DNA from: Diogma glabrata
Taxonomy: Eukaryota > Arthropoda > Insecta > Diptera > Cylindrotomidae
NCBI GenBank assembly: GCA_963693315.1
Contig: OY856186.1
Span: 281,710,935-281,774,934, forward strand
Length of the DNA stretch: 64,000 bases
Reading direction: 5' to 3'
How positions within the stretch are numbered: position 1 is the first letter of the stretch; the number at the start of each line of letters is the position of its first letter. Below are positions 10,996-23,376 of this stretch, piece by piece. The position numbers and the translations under genes were made by a program. The notes beneath the pieces are model-generated. The model saw nothing but the letters and a program-made list of their open reading frames with translations, made no database searches and was not told where the DNA came from.

Positions 10996-11226
10996 TTTAG
11001 AAAAAGTTTCATAATAATGATTACTTACAGTTATTTGGTTAGTGTGACAACAATCACACAGAATATCAATATTTTTATGTATGAGCTACTTAACAACTTA
11101 ATAATTTGATCCTCGAAACTTAAACGAAACAAACTAATAACAAATTTTTGTTTTTGTCCTCATCAAAATTTCCTTAAATTTAATTTAATTGCACACAAAA
11201 GAATTGTTTTAATTTTCATCAACTGA

Positions 11227-11607
11227 TACCGCATTTACAGCGACATAGCAGATTAGTAGATAGTATATTAATTTGCATCTTGTTTAAATTGGTATCTGTC
11301 AAACTTTTAAAAACGTTAAAAAAAATATTATAACTAGACCATTCCTCAAATTATTTCTATGATTGTTGAGCAATATCTGACGGAGAAAAGAAATTTGATG
11401 ATTTAAATATTTCGGAACAGGATACGGTGTAGAAATCAAACATTTTTATTTGCATTGGTGTTTACAGCGTCAAATATCAATTTGAAAATTATTTGCTAGG
11501 CATCAAATCTAGATATCAAATTAGTTGCAAGCTACTAAAACGAAAAGAGTTTACAGCATAGATTTAAATTGCATCTACTAATTTGCTATGTCGCTGTAAA
11601 CGTGGTA
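11227..11607. mobile_element. 381-bp MITE with ~36-bp inverted repeats and TGA target duplication
   Basis: The left end TACCGCATTTACAGCGACAT continues through AGCAGATTAGTAGAT and is matched, inverted with about three mismatches, by ATCTACTAATTTGCTATGTC...GGTA at the right end. The element is flanked by TGA on both sides (11224-11226 and 11608-11610). The interior is AT-rich and non-coding. Three-bp duplications are typical of PIF/Harbinger and CACTA-type elements, but the terminal bases do not decide between them. Confidence 0.7.
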
Positions 11608-11639
11608 TGATTCGTAACAAAACAAACAAATATCAAATT

Positions 11640-12192
11640 TTACTTCGGTCTGAAAGACCAAGTATTACATTCTCGAGCCAAAAGTGGAATTCTCATCCCC
11701 ATTTTTTGGCATTTCTCGACGTTTTAGAACTTACTGATTCTAAAAGAGCAAAAAAAATGATTGTTTGTCTGCCGGACGGCCGTCCGTCACAACCGACGAA
11801 ATCTAGAAAACCACTGCAGGGATTTCAAAAATTTCAAAAAATAGGTATGTATACTCAATAGGAAGAGCCGAAAGGACGATGTGTTTGATAACTGTACCGG
11901 CAGTGTGTCAAAAAATCGTGAAGTGTGTCAAAACAAGAAAATTTGCATATTTTTTGCTTAAAAACGTTCGTTTTATGTGATTACGAATAGGAACATTGAA
12001 TTTGGAGAAATTTCGATGGTCAGAATTGGTATGTGAAGTCAAAAACTAGATTATTGCATCATAAGTTTGTCAAAAAAATGTTGTCAAGTGTGTCAAAAGA
12101 ATGATTTTCATTTTTTTAACCAATTTTTTGGCAAAAAATGAAATTAATTATTTGTATGACATGAAATTTAATCTCATGTTCGATTGAACACG
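11640..12192. other. Non-coding stretch with repeated GTGTGTCAAAA words
   Basis: Contains CCGGACGGCCGTCCG, a short perfect palindrome near 11772, and several copies of GTGTGTCAAAA/GTTTGTCAAAA between 11900 and 12105. The open frame at 11583-11861 covers the MITE end and looks like chance. It ends at the left boundary of the 5.6-kb tandem array. Confidence 0.35.
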
Positions 12193-12590
12193 GAAAATTT
12201 TGATTTTGTTATTATTATTGGAATATTTTTGGAATTCTTGAAAAAAGTTTGTATATTCAATTTTGATATAAATTTTTGCAAATTTTTAGAATTTTGAAAA
12301 AATTTCAATTTTTTATTTTATTATAATTTTTGCAATATTTTTAGAATTTTGGAAAAAGTTTGAATTTTTGAGTTTGTGAATTAAGAAATTTTGCAATAAT
12401 TTTAGAATTTTGAAAAAGTTTCAATTTTTGATTTTGTAATAATTTTCGGAATATTTTTAGAATTTTGAAAAAGTTTAAATGTTTGATCTTTATATAATTT
12501 TTGGAATTTTTAAAAAGTTTGTACATTGATTTTGTTATAATTTTTGGAATATTTTAAGAATTTTGAAAAAAGTTTGAGTTTTTAAATTAT
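12193..12590. repeat. Degenerate ~57-bp minisatellite (also at 17770 and 23377)
   Basis: About seven diverged repeats of a unit like TTTTGTTATAATTTTTGGAA followed by TATTTTTAGAATTTTGAAAA and AGTTTGAATTTTTGA. It opens each 5.6-kb unit; the sharp left edge at 12193 coincides with the array boundary, so unequal exchange within this minisatellite may have seeded the larger duplication. The short minus-strand frames it produces are low complexity and not genes. Confidence 0.6.
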
Positions 12591-13560
12591 TAAATGTGAT
12601 TAAATGCGATTTCGAAACAGTTTTGTTTAATTTGATCAAAACTTCTTTTAATAACATATTAAATCCACCAAAGAGCAAATAAACGTCACACCTACAATAC
12701 ACCAACACATTATTTGTAATCAAAAATTATCAAACAAGTTTTACACCTCAAATAATACAAATATCTATAAATTTAAGAAAACTTTTGTAAATAATATATT
12801 TTTATTGCAACCTACAGTTCAAAATTTTCCAAATTTCCAAATAAGAATAATGAATGACTGAACTTTGTTTTTTTTTTTTAAATTTTGCAAAAAAAAATAA
12901 AATTCAACGCAGAAACAAAAGAAGATTTATTTAATATTTCTATGGGATATTTTTATGGGATTTGTTGTTGTAATTGTATGGCGTGAAAGTACCATGCATT
13001 AGGTTAGTATACCTCTAATTACATTGAAACTTCTTGGGTTAGAAAGCTCAAAAATCTCTGAGGTTATAGTTGAAAAGTTTATCTAAACTTGAAAGTTGAA
13101 AAGTTTATCTAAAGTTTAAACAACATAAACTCAAAAATGAGGAGGGCATCGCCGTTTGCGTTTATTTTCGTTTTAACAGCCCTAGTGTCTCAACCTCTGG
13201 ACTTGAACTACTTTTTTTTTATTTTAAAAAGATTTATGTTGTATCTACGTGTGTAAAAGTTCTCAAAAGTGAGATTGGCCATTTTCAGCAAGATCAATGA
13301 CAACAAAGTTTACTAAATTTTTAAAACAGCTGATTTCTCAGGAACATGGAACGCCAAGGTTGTCATTTGGAAAAAATGATAGAAATATGTTCAAATATTC
13401 AATATTGATAAATTTTATTAAAATATTTTGATTCAAACGGCACTTATAACGCCTTAGATTATTCGACTTTTTAGGCTCTAGCCACTTGACCTGTACCCGG
13501 ATATGGTCAGTTCGCATACTTGTCCAAGAAATTCTTTGCCGCAACGTATCCAGAAATTTT
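12590..13560 (+). repeat. Family X copy a in unit 1 (copies at about 18167 and 23774)
   Basis: Starts near GATTAAATGCGATTTCGAAA and ends near TTGCCGCAACGTATCCAGAA. It matches the minus strand of 9661-10705 over its length and also the split copy 14465-17275 in the same unit. Recognisable blocks in order: AAATCCACCAAAGAGCAAAT, CAAGTTTTACACCTCA, GTATGGCGTGA, CCGTTTGCGTTT, AAACAGCTGATTT and GATTATTCGACTTTT. No coding potential is conserved between the copies. Confidence 0.55.
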
Positions 13561-13789
13561 GGTGTAGGTCAAGAAATGCGATCGTGAGAGTGCCGGTAAA
13601 TTCCGTTATATCTCATAGCCTTAGTTAAAACAGTGGATTTTCGGAAACTACGGATTAATCCAACGATTTATTCTCGTTTAAGAATATGGGCCTAAAAGTC
13701 ATTAAAATTTTAAAACTTTTAAAATACTATCATATGTTTTTTTGTTGATAAAATGCTGTTGATAAATGATGAACGCAAATCTTTATATA

Positions 13790-14062
13790 TTTTGTTTTTT
13801 GTGTGTATCTATATATTTTTTAATGAGTCCTATCACATATAAACAATAAATCATATCACATATAAAATATGATATAGCCCAATATTTTACGAAAGGGTAC
13901 AGAAAATAAAGATAAAATAAGAAATAGAAAAAATGTCTTTTAAAAATTTGCAATAACAAAATTTTTTTTTTTAATAAAATATGTTGTGTAGTAGGAATTA
14001 CAATATGTGTCACAATAACACATAAAACCTTTTAAGACCAAGGTCCCACAACAACATTAATT
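13790..14062 (-). mobile_element. LINE remnant: 3' end plus 5'-UTR-like piece (also in units 2 and 3)
   Basis: On the minus strand the segment 13965-14062 carries GGGACCTTGGTCTTAAAAGG then TTTTATGTGTTATTGTGACA and TTGTAATTCCTACTACACAA, ending in a poly(A) run, the same 3' end as the LINE at 54.8-58.4 kb. Directly beyond the poly(A) lies sequence like that LINE's 5' UTR (TCCTATCACATA..., ATATTTTACGAAAGGG). All RT and endonuclease sequence is absent, so this is either a tandem junction of two copies or a deletion derivative. The minus-strand frame that spans it is not a gene. Confidence 0.55.
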
Positions 14063-14464
14063 ACGTCCAAAAAGTAAAAAACATTTAAATTTGTATAAAT
14101 AAAATTTTTTATCAAAGCAAGCTCCAATTTAAAATTTCATTATCTATTTGTAATGTCTAAACTATTTGTTACGTTTTGTTGTCATAGTTACATACACTAA
14201 TTCAAAATTTCATAATCCAATCAGAATCAATTTCTTATTTTTTGTTGTCATAGTTATACAATTTATTTGAACAAATAACAACATAACTAATATTAAATGT
14301 TACTTTACTGGCTACAAATAGCGTTTCTTTTGCAGCCACTTTGATTATAAGTCAAAAAAGTAAGACTTTAACTAACTCCCTAGAGGCAATAAAGTTAAAC
14401 TTTACAGCTGTTTGCCGAAAAAATATATTTAAGACAAAAAAACAAAGAACAACTGTTTTAAACA

Positions 14465-17272
14465 ATAAAAAGTCCAAGCGGCAGCTATATCCGCTAGAAA
14501 TAGGTAAATTTCGGGACAAGACAGCTTTATGTACAAATAGAATTGGATGTGTCCGTTTAGTTTAAATAAAATATTTAAGTAGTAACAGAATAATCCAAAA
14601 AAATATCAAAACACCCAAACTAATACATAAAGGGAAACTACTTTATCAATGCAATTTCGGAACAATTTGGTTTAATATGGTTAAAACTACTTAACAACAT
14701 ATTAAATCCTTTATTGGATTAACGTTCCAACTCCATCACAACTGCAATACTACCACACATAACTTATAATCAAAAATTATCAAACAAGTTTTACACCTCA
14801 TATAATACAAATATCTATCAATTTAGGAAAACTTTTGTAAATGGGTAACCAATATATGTACATATATTTATTTCAACTAAACCACTTCCAAATATTCCAA
14901 ATTTCCAAAAAAATATTCCTTTGTCTTGTAAAGCCTGGACTTTTACATTATTAAAACAAGAAACATTTATCTATTTATCCAAGGGAATTAATTATTTTAA
15001 ACAATACATGAATGCATGGACAATGCCCGGACTCTACCAAAAAAATATTTCTAATACAACACGAATTTTTAATTTTAATTTACAAGACCATGATGGTCTT
15101 AAACAATTCAAAATAAAATTGAAGAATTTAAAAATTAGAATATGCAAATAAACTTTACTTAATTTGTTGAGAGTTGGCTTCATGTTTTGATGCTCCGATA
15201 ATAAGCCAAAAAGGAACATTTATTTTTCTATTAATGTATAAACATTATCAGCGATTTATTGCAGTACTTTAAGTTTTATATAAAAACACAAGTATCTGTT
15301 ACGTTATTCGATCATAAGGAATCGTGATGATTTATCGACGATCACGGTTGACAAAAAAAACAATTAAATTGTAATGACATAATTAGGAAACAAAAAAAAT
15401 TAATTTCTTTTTTTTCCTTTTTTATATTATTTTGTTTATTTTTATTCATTCATTTTTTTATTTTGTAAGCATTCCAACCAAACATAAAGGACACGAAACC
15501 TTATTGAAATTATTTCCAACCTTTTTCTTTTCTTTTAAATTTCTTTAAGATCATAATAATAATAATTATAATTAAGATAAATGTTATTTAACAACAAACA
15601 CAAATTTTTAAATTAAAATGAACAAAACTATCAATACATATATATATTTTTTTAAGTAATTAATCACATTTTTGTTTATCGATTTGTTTTTGTTATATTT
15701 CAATAATAATTTGACCGGACAAAAAGATAATATTTATTAACAAATTAATTACAACCGTATCGAGTAAAAGTTCACAGCTGACCGTCTATGAACTTATATT
15801 AAATTTCAAATTACAACTCAACTTAAATTAAAAAATGTTTGCTATTTATATATTTTTAAATACTCTAAACAAGAGAGGAGGAAGTCGATTGCATATATTC
15901 TTAGCTCGTCGTGCATATTGTTGTAAACAATACATTTATAACGAAACCAGTTAACAGATTGTTTCATTTTTCCAAAACATTTTTTTCTTGTATTCTGTTA
16001 ATTGTAAAACAGAAACAAAAAAAATAGGGACCAGCCTTTTAGTAACAAATAATCATATCAACAGGTTTATTGCACACATCAATCGGCAAAAAACGACTCA
16101 CACATCGAAATGCTTTAGAAATTTAAAATGAGCATACATGCTTTTGAGTTTTCCTTCTTGTATGCTTAAATACAACAAATTATACGAAAAGAGAGTTCAG
16201 ATTATCATTTCTTTTGGTTTTGTTTTAATTAAGCAAAGAGATAATGAATGAAAACAAATAAAATTCGAAACGTTTGTAAAGAGAATACAAGTATATAACA
16301 AAAACTATTATAACCTTGATGTTTCGACAGTGAGTCAAAAATGTATGTAAACGGACTGATTGTTAATAAAAACGTTAATAAAAAAAACCCAATGATGTAT
16401 TATCATAGATGAAAAAATTGAAAGTGTATGTTGCTCCGGAATTAGTCTTTACTGTTAGGTTTTATCTACAAAGAACTAATTCCTTTACTAACACGTTTAC
16501 TTAGAACTCAATTAGTTCCATCTGATGGCATATTGTTACAAACGATGCATGCTAGACATCACGCAATTTGTGGGCATAACAGTCTTTACTCAGCTTTGTT
16601 TTAATTTTTTTTTAAATTTTTGCGAAAAAAAAAATAAAAACTCAAAAAAGGAAACAAAATAAAATTTATTGAATATTTCTATGGGATATTTTTAGATTTT
16701 TATCGGATTTGTTGTTGTAATTGTATGGCGTGAGAGTGGCGTGCATAAGGTAAGTATAATTCTAATTGCATTGGAACTTTTGGGGTTAGAAGGCTGAAGG
16801 TGGGGTTACAGTTGAAAAGTTTATCTAAAAGCTAGTATTAGTTTAAACGAAATAAACGAAAAAATGATGAAAGCATGGCCGTTTGCGTTTGTTTTTGTTT
16901 TGACAGCCCCAGGGTCTTAACCACTGAATTTAAACTATTTGTTTTTAAGGTTTTGGATAGATTTATTTTGTATCTATGTGTGCAAAAGTTTTCATGTTTG
17001 AGCTTGGTTATTTTCATCTATATCGAGGACAACAAAGTTTAGTAAATTTTTAAAACAGCTGATTTTAAGAAACCTTTTGCGCTGAAGTTTTCATTTTAAA
17101 AAAAAATGATAAAAAATAGTTCAAATATTCAATATTTATCAATTTTATTTAAACAATATGATTCAAACGGCAGTTATAATGCCTTAGATTATTCGACTTT
17201 CAAGCTAGCCGCTTACAATGGTACTTTGATATACTTGTCCAAGAAATTGTTTGCCGCAACATTCACAGAAAA

Positions 17273-17275
<3 letters not shown>
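14465..17275 (+). repeat. Family X copy b in unit 1, split by a ~1.65-kb insertion
   Basis: The first half, 14465-14880 (AAGTCCAAGCGGCAGCTATA ... ACAAGTTTTACACCTCATAT), and the second half, about 16580-17275 (AGCTTTGTTTTAATTTTTTT ... TTTGCCGCAACATTCACAGA), together match one contiguous family X copy at 9661-10705. The interior, about 14925-16575, does not match family X and contains no recognisable gene; it holds an ATCGTGATGATTTATCGACG-ATCACGG partial palindrome near 15320-15350. Copies in units 2 and 3 have the same split, so the insertion predates the triplication. Confidence 0.5.

Positions 17276-17277
<2 letters not shown>

Positions 17278-17336
<59 letters not shown>
17278..17336. repeat. 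(TA)n tract, unit 1
   Basis: Pure TA dinucleotides of about 59 bp, immediately followed by CAGGGTGAGTTTTTT. The homologous tracts in units 2 and 3 are longer, as expected for a hypermutable microsatellite. Frames that run through it are artefacts. Confidence 0.95.
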
Positions 17337-17339
<3 letters not shown>

Positions 17340-17769
17340 GGTGAGTTTTTTAAAAAAAGCCAGGCTTTTATCTCGAGAACCATGCTAGATGGGACAAAAT
17401 AACCCAAGGTGATATTTGTTAAGCGTCGAGGGGGACGTCCAATAGTAGTATTGAATGACCTTGAAACTCATAAGTATTGGAGATATATGCCAAAATAGGT
17501 TTTTTTTTAATTAGAATCTATACATTTAATATTTTTTTTTAATTAAGTAAATCAAACTACACACTTTTTGTCTACAAAATTTTTTTGTAAAGTGTACGAT
17601 TTTGTGGATATGATGAAAATTGATTTGCACTAAAGCAAACGTGTCTTCGCTAAGTTCTTCAGAAAAAAAATAAAATTTCAATAAATCAAAAAAAAACAAC
17701 GAAAATCAATTTCGCGCAGTAGACCACGATGCAATAATATTTAAATTAATGAATGATTTTCTTTGTTTT

Positions 17770-20700
17770 GAAAATTTTGATTTTGTTATAATTATTGGAA
17801 TATTTTTGGAATTCTTGAAAAAAGTTTGTATATTCAATTTTGATATAAATTTTTGCAAATTTTTAGAATTTTGAAAAAATTTCAATTTTTTATTTTATTA
17901 TAATTTTTGCAATATTTTTAGAATTTTGGAAAAAGTTTGAATTTTTGAGTTTGTGAATTAAGAAATTTTGCAATAATTTTAGAATTTTGAAAAAGTTTCA
18001 ATTTTTGATTTTGTAATAATTTTCGGAATATTTTTAGAATTTTGAAAAAGTTTAAATGTTTGATCTTTATATAATTTTTGGAATTTTTAAAAAGTTTGTA
18101 CATTGATTTTGTTATAATTTTTGGAATATTTTAAGAATTTTGAAAAAAGTTTGAGTTTTTAAATTATTAAATGTGATTAAATGCGATTTCGAAACAGTTT
18201 TGTTTAATTTGATCAAAACTTCTTTTAATAACATATTAAATCCACCAAAGAGCAAATAAACGTCACACCTACAATACACCAACACATTATTTGTAATCAA
18301 AAATTATCAAACAAGTTTTACACCTCAAATAATACAAATATCTATAAATTTAAGAAAACTTTTGTAAATAATATATTTTTATTGCAACCTACAGTTCAAA
18401 ATTTTCCAAATTTCCAAATAAGAATAATGAATGACTGAACTTTGTTTTTTTTTTTTAAATTTTGCTAAAAAAAATAAAATTCAACGCAGAAACAAAAGAA
18501 GATTTATTTAATATTTCTATGGGATATTTTTATGGGATTTGTTGTTGTAATTGTATGGCGTGAAAGTACCATGCATTAGGTTAGTATACCTCTAATTACA
18601 TTGAAACTTCTTGGGTTAGAAAGCTCAAAAATCTCTGAGGTTATAGTTGAAAAGTTTATCTAAACTTGAAAGTTGAAAAGTTTATCTAAAGTTTAAACAA
18701 CATAAACTCAAAAATGAGGAGGGCATCGCCGTTTGCGTTTATTTTCGTTTTAACAGCCCTAGTGTCTCAACCTCTGGACTTGAACTACTTTTTTTTTATT
18801 TTAAAAAGATTTATGTTGTATCTACGTGTGTAAAAGTTCTCAAAAGTGAGATTGGCCATTTTCAGCAAGATCAATGACAACAAAGTTTATTAAATTTTTA
18901 AAACAGCTGATTTCTCAGGAACATGGAACGCCAAGGTTGTCATTTGGAAAAAATGATAGAAATATGTTCAAATATTCAATATTGATAAATTTTATTAAAA
19001 TATTTTGATTCAAACGGCACTTATAACGCCTTAGATTATTCGACTTTTTAGGCTCTAGCCACTTGACCTGTACCCGGATATGGTCAGTTCGCATACTTGT
19101 CCAAGAAATTCTTTGCCGCAACGTATCCAGAAATTTTGGTGTAGGTCAAGAAATGCGATCGTGAGAGTGCCGGTAAATTCCGTTATATCTCATAGCCTTA
19201 GTTAAAACAGTGGATTTTCGGAAACTACGGATTAATCCAACGATTTATTCTCGTTTAAGAATATGGGCCTAAAAGTCATTAAAATTTTAAAACTTTTAAA
19301 ATACTATCATATGTTTTTTTGTTGATAAAATGCGTTCTTAGGTGTTGATGAACGCAAATCTTTATATATTTTGTTTTTTGTGTGTATCTATATATTTTTT
19401 AATGAGTCCTATCACATATAAACAATAAATCATATCACATATAAAATATGATATAGCCCAATATTTTACGAAAGGGTACAGAAAATAAAGATAAAATAAG
19501 AAATAGAAAAAATGTCTTTTAAAAATTTGCAATAACAAAATTTTTTTTTTTAATAAAATATGTTGTGTAGTAGGAATTACAATATGTGTCACAATAACAC
19601 ATAAAACCTTTTAAGACCAAGGTCCCACAACAACATTAATTACGTCCAAAAAGTAAAAAACATTTAAATTTGTATAAATAAAATTTTTTATCAAAGCAAG
19701 CTCCAATTTAAAATTTCATTATCTATTTGTAATGTCTAAACTATTTGTTACGTTTTGTTGTCATAGTTACATACACTAATTCAAAATTTCATAATCCAAT
19801 CAGAATCAATTTCTTATTTTTTGTTGTCATAGTTATACAATTTATTTGAACAAATAACAACATAACTAATATTAAATGTTACTTTACTGGCTACAAATAG
19901 CGTTTCTTTTGCAGCCACTTTGATTATAAGTCAAAAAAGTAAGACTTTAACTAACTCCCTAGAGGCAATAAAGTTAAACTTTACAGCTGTTTGCCGAAAA
20001 AATATATTTAAGACAAAAAAACGAAGAACAACTGTTTTAAACAATAAAAAGTCCAAGCGGCAGCTATATCCGCTAGAAATAGGTAAATTTCGGGACAAGA
20101 CAGCTTTATGTACAAATAGAATTGGATGTGTCCGTTTAGTTTAAATAAAATATTTAAGTAGTAACAGAATAATCCAAAAAAATATCAAAACATCCAAACT
20201 AATACATAAAGGGAAACTACTTTATCAATGCAATTTCGGAACAATTTGGTTTAATATGGTTAAAACTACTTAACAACATATTAAATCCTTTATTGGATTA
20301 ACGTTCCAACTCCATCACAACTGCAATACTACCACACATAACTTATAATCAAAAATTATCAAACAAGTTTTACACCTCATATAATACAAATATCTATCAA
20401 TTTAGGAAAACTTTTGTAAATGGGTAACCAATATATGTACATATATTTATTTCAACTAAACCACTTCCAAATATTCCAAATTTCCAAAAAAATATTCCTT
20501 TGTCTTGTAAAGCCTGGACTTTTACATTATTAAAACAAGAAACATACAGTGTCTATTTATCCAAGGGAATTAATTATTTTAAACAATACATGAATGCATG
20601 GACAATGCCCGGACTCTACCAAAAAAATATTTCTAATACAACACGAATTTTTAATTTTAATTTACAAGACCATGATGGTCTTAAACAATTCAAAATAAAA

Positions 20701-22855
20701 TTGAAGAATTTAAAAATTAGAATATGCAAATAAACTTTACTTAATTTGTTGAGAGTTGGCTTCATGTTTTGATGCTCCGATAATAAGCCAAAAAGGAACA
20801 TTTATTTTTCTATTAATGTATAAACATTATCAGCGATTTATTGCAGTACTTTAAGTTTTATATAAAAACACAAGTATCTGTTACGTTATTCGATCATAAG
20901 GAATCGTGATGATTTATCGACGATCACGGTTGACAAAAAAAACAATTAAATTGTAATGACATAATTAGGAAACAAAAAAAATTAATTTCTTTTTTTTCCT
21001 TTTTTATATTATTTTGTTTATTTTTATTCATTCATTTTTTTATTTTGTAAGCATTCCAACCAAACATAAAGGACACGAAACCTTATTGAAATTATTTCCA
21101 ACCTTTTTCTTTTCTTTTAAATTTCTTTAAGATCATAATAATAATAATTATAATTAAGATAAATGTTATTTAACAACAAACACAAATTTTTAAATTAAAA
21201 TGAACAAAACTATCAATACATATATATATTTTTTTAAGTAATTAATCACATTTTTGTTTATCGATTTGTTTTTGTTATATTTCAATAATAATTTGACCGG
21301 ACAAAAAGATAATATTTATTAACAAATTAATTACAACCGTATCGAGTAAAAGTTCACAGCTGACCGTCTATGAACTTATATTAAATTTCAAATTACAACT
21401 CAACTTAAATTAAAAAATGTTTGCTATTTATATATTTTTAAATACTCTAAACAAGAGAGGAGGAAGTCGATTGCATATATTCTTAGCTCGTCGTGCATAT
21501 TGTTGTAAACAATACATTTATAACGAAACCAGTTAACAGATTGTTTCATTTTTCCAAAACATTTTTTTCTTGTATTCTGTTAATTGTAAAACAGAAACAA
21601 AAAAAATAGGGACCAGCCTTTTAGTAACAAATAATCATATCAACAGGTTTATTGCACACATCAATCGGCAAAAAACGACTCACACATCGAAATGCTTTAG
21701 AAATTTAAAATGAGCATACATGCTTTGAGTTTTCCTTCTTGTATGCTTAAATACAACAAAATTATACGAAAAGAGAGTTCAGATTATCATTTCTTTTGGT
21801 TTTGTTTTAATTAAGCAAAGAGATAATGAATGAAAACAAATAAAATTCGAAACGTTTGTAAAGAGAATACAAGTATATAACAAAAACTATTATAACCTTG
21901 ATGTTTCGACAGTGAGTCAAAAATGTATGTAAACGGACTGATTGTTAATAAAAACGTTAATAAAAAAAACCCAATGATGTATTATCATAGATGAAAAAAT
22001 TGGAAAGTGTATGTTGCTCCGGAATTAGTCTTTACTGTTAGGTTTTATCTACAAAGAACTAATTCCTTTACTAACACGTTTACTTAGAACTCAATTAGTT
22101 CCATCTGATGGCATATTGTTACAAACGATGCATGCTAGACATCACGCAATTTGTGGGCATAACAGTCTTTACTCAGCTTTGTTTTAATTTTTTTTTAAAT
22201 TTTTGCGAAAAAAAAAATAAAAACTCAAAAAAGGAAACAAAATAAAATTTATTGAATATTTCTATGGGATATTTTTAGATTTTTATCGGATTTGTTGTTG
22301 TAATTGTATGGCGTGAGAGTGGCGTGCATAAGGTAAGTATAATTCTAATTGCATTGGAACTTTTGGGGTTAGAAGGCTGAAGGTGGGGTTACAGTTGAAA
22401 AGTTTATCTAAAAGCTAGTATTAGTTTAAACGAAATAAACGAAAAAATGATGAAAGCATGGCCGTTTGCGTTTGTTTTTGTTTTGACAGCCCCAGGGTCT
22501 TAACCACTGAATTTAAACTATTTGTTTTTAAGGTTTTGGATAGATTTATTTTGTATCTATGTGTGCAAAAGTTTTCATGTTTGAGCTTGGTTATTTTCAT
22601 CTATATCGAGGACAACAAAGTTTAGTAAATTTTTAAAACAGCTGATTTTAAGAAACCTTTTGCGCTGAAGTTTTCATTTTAAAAAAAAATGATAAAAAAT
22701 AGTTCAAATATTCAATATTTATCAATTTTATTTAAACAATATGATTCAAACGGCAGTTATAATGCCTTAGATTATTCGACTTTCAAGCTAGCCGCTTACA
22801 ATGGTACTTTGATATACTTGTCCAAGAAATTGTTTGCCGCAACATTCACAGAAAA

Positions 22856-22946
<91 letters not shown>

Positions 22947-23376
22947 GGTGAGTTTTTTAAAAAAAGCCAGGCTTTTATCTCGAGAACCATGCTAGATGGG
23001 ACAAAATAACCCAAGGTGATATTTGTTAAGCGTCGAGGGGGACGTCCAATAGTAGTATTGAATGACCTTGAAACTCATAAGTATTGGAGATATATGCCAA
23101 AATAGGTTTTTTTTTAATTAGAATCTATACATTTAATATTTTTTTTTAATTAAGTAAATCAAACTACACACTTTTTGTCTACAAAATTTTTTTGTAAAGT
23201 GTACGATTTTGTGGATATGATGAAAATTGATTTGCACTAAAGCAAACGTGTCTTCGCTAAGTTCTTCAGAAAAAAAATAAAATTTCAATAAATCAAAAAA
23301 AAACAACGAAAATCAATTTCGCGCAGTAGACCACGATGCAATAATATTTAAATTAATGAATGATTTTCTTTGTTTT
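17770..23376. repeat. 5.6-kb tandem unit, copy 2 (5607 bp)
   Basis: Nearly identical to unit 1 along its length, with the same internal order; most of the 30-bp size difference comes from the longer (TA)n at 22858-22943. It shares with unit 3, against unit 1, the CATACAGTG variant near 20543 and the GCGTTCTTAGGTGTTGATG variant near 19332, so units 2 and 3 are the more recent pair. Confidence 0.9.
22858..22943. repeat. (TA)n tract, unit 2
   Basis: About 86 bp of pure TA at the position homologous to 17278-17336. Confidence 0.95.

Larger units (their letters stand above)
12193..17769. repeat. 5.6-kb tandem unit, copy 1 (5577 bp)
   Basis: The sequence from GAAAATTTTGATTTTGTTA onward repeats with offset 5577 at 17770 and again 5607 later at 23377. 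Order inside: A/T-rich minisatellite (12193-12590), family X copy (about 12590-13560), LINE 5'/3' remnants (about 13790-14060), family X first half (14465-14880), about 1.65 kb unrelated insertion, family X second half (about 16580-17275), (TA)n (17278-17336), then ACAGGGTGAGTTTTTT and about 430 bp to the next unit. Differences from the others: it lacks the CATACAGTG variant near 20543 and reads AAATGCTGTTGATAAATGAT where units 2 and 3 read GTTCTTAGGTGTTGATG. Confidence 0.9.

Noticed and set aside
11583..11861. 92-codon frame starting in the MITE end
   Set aside because: Starts inside the right terminal repeat of the MITE and covers low-conservation sequence with a chance palindrome; nothing supports translation.
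12341..15219. Short frames repeated identically in the three 5.6-kb units
   Set aside because: They are identical only because the DNA is duplicated. The related family X and LINE remnants elsewhere do not keep the frames, so they are not genes.
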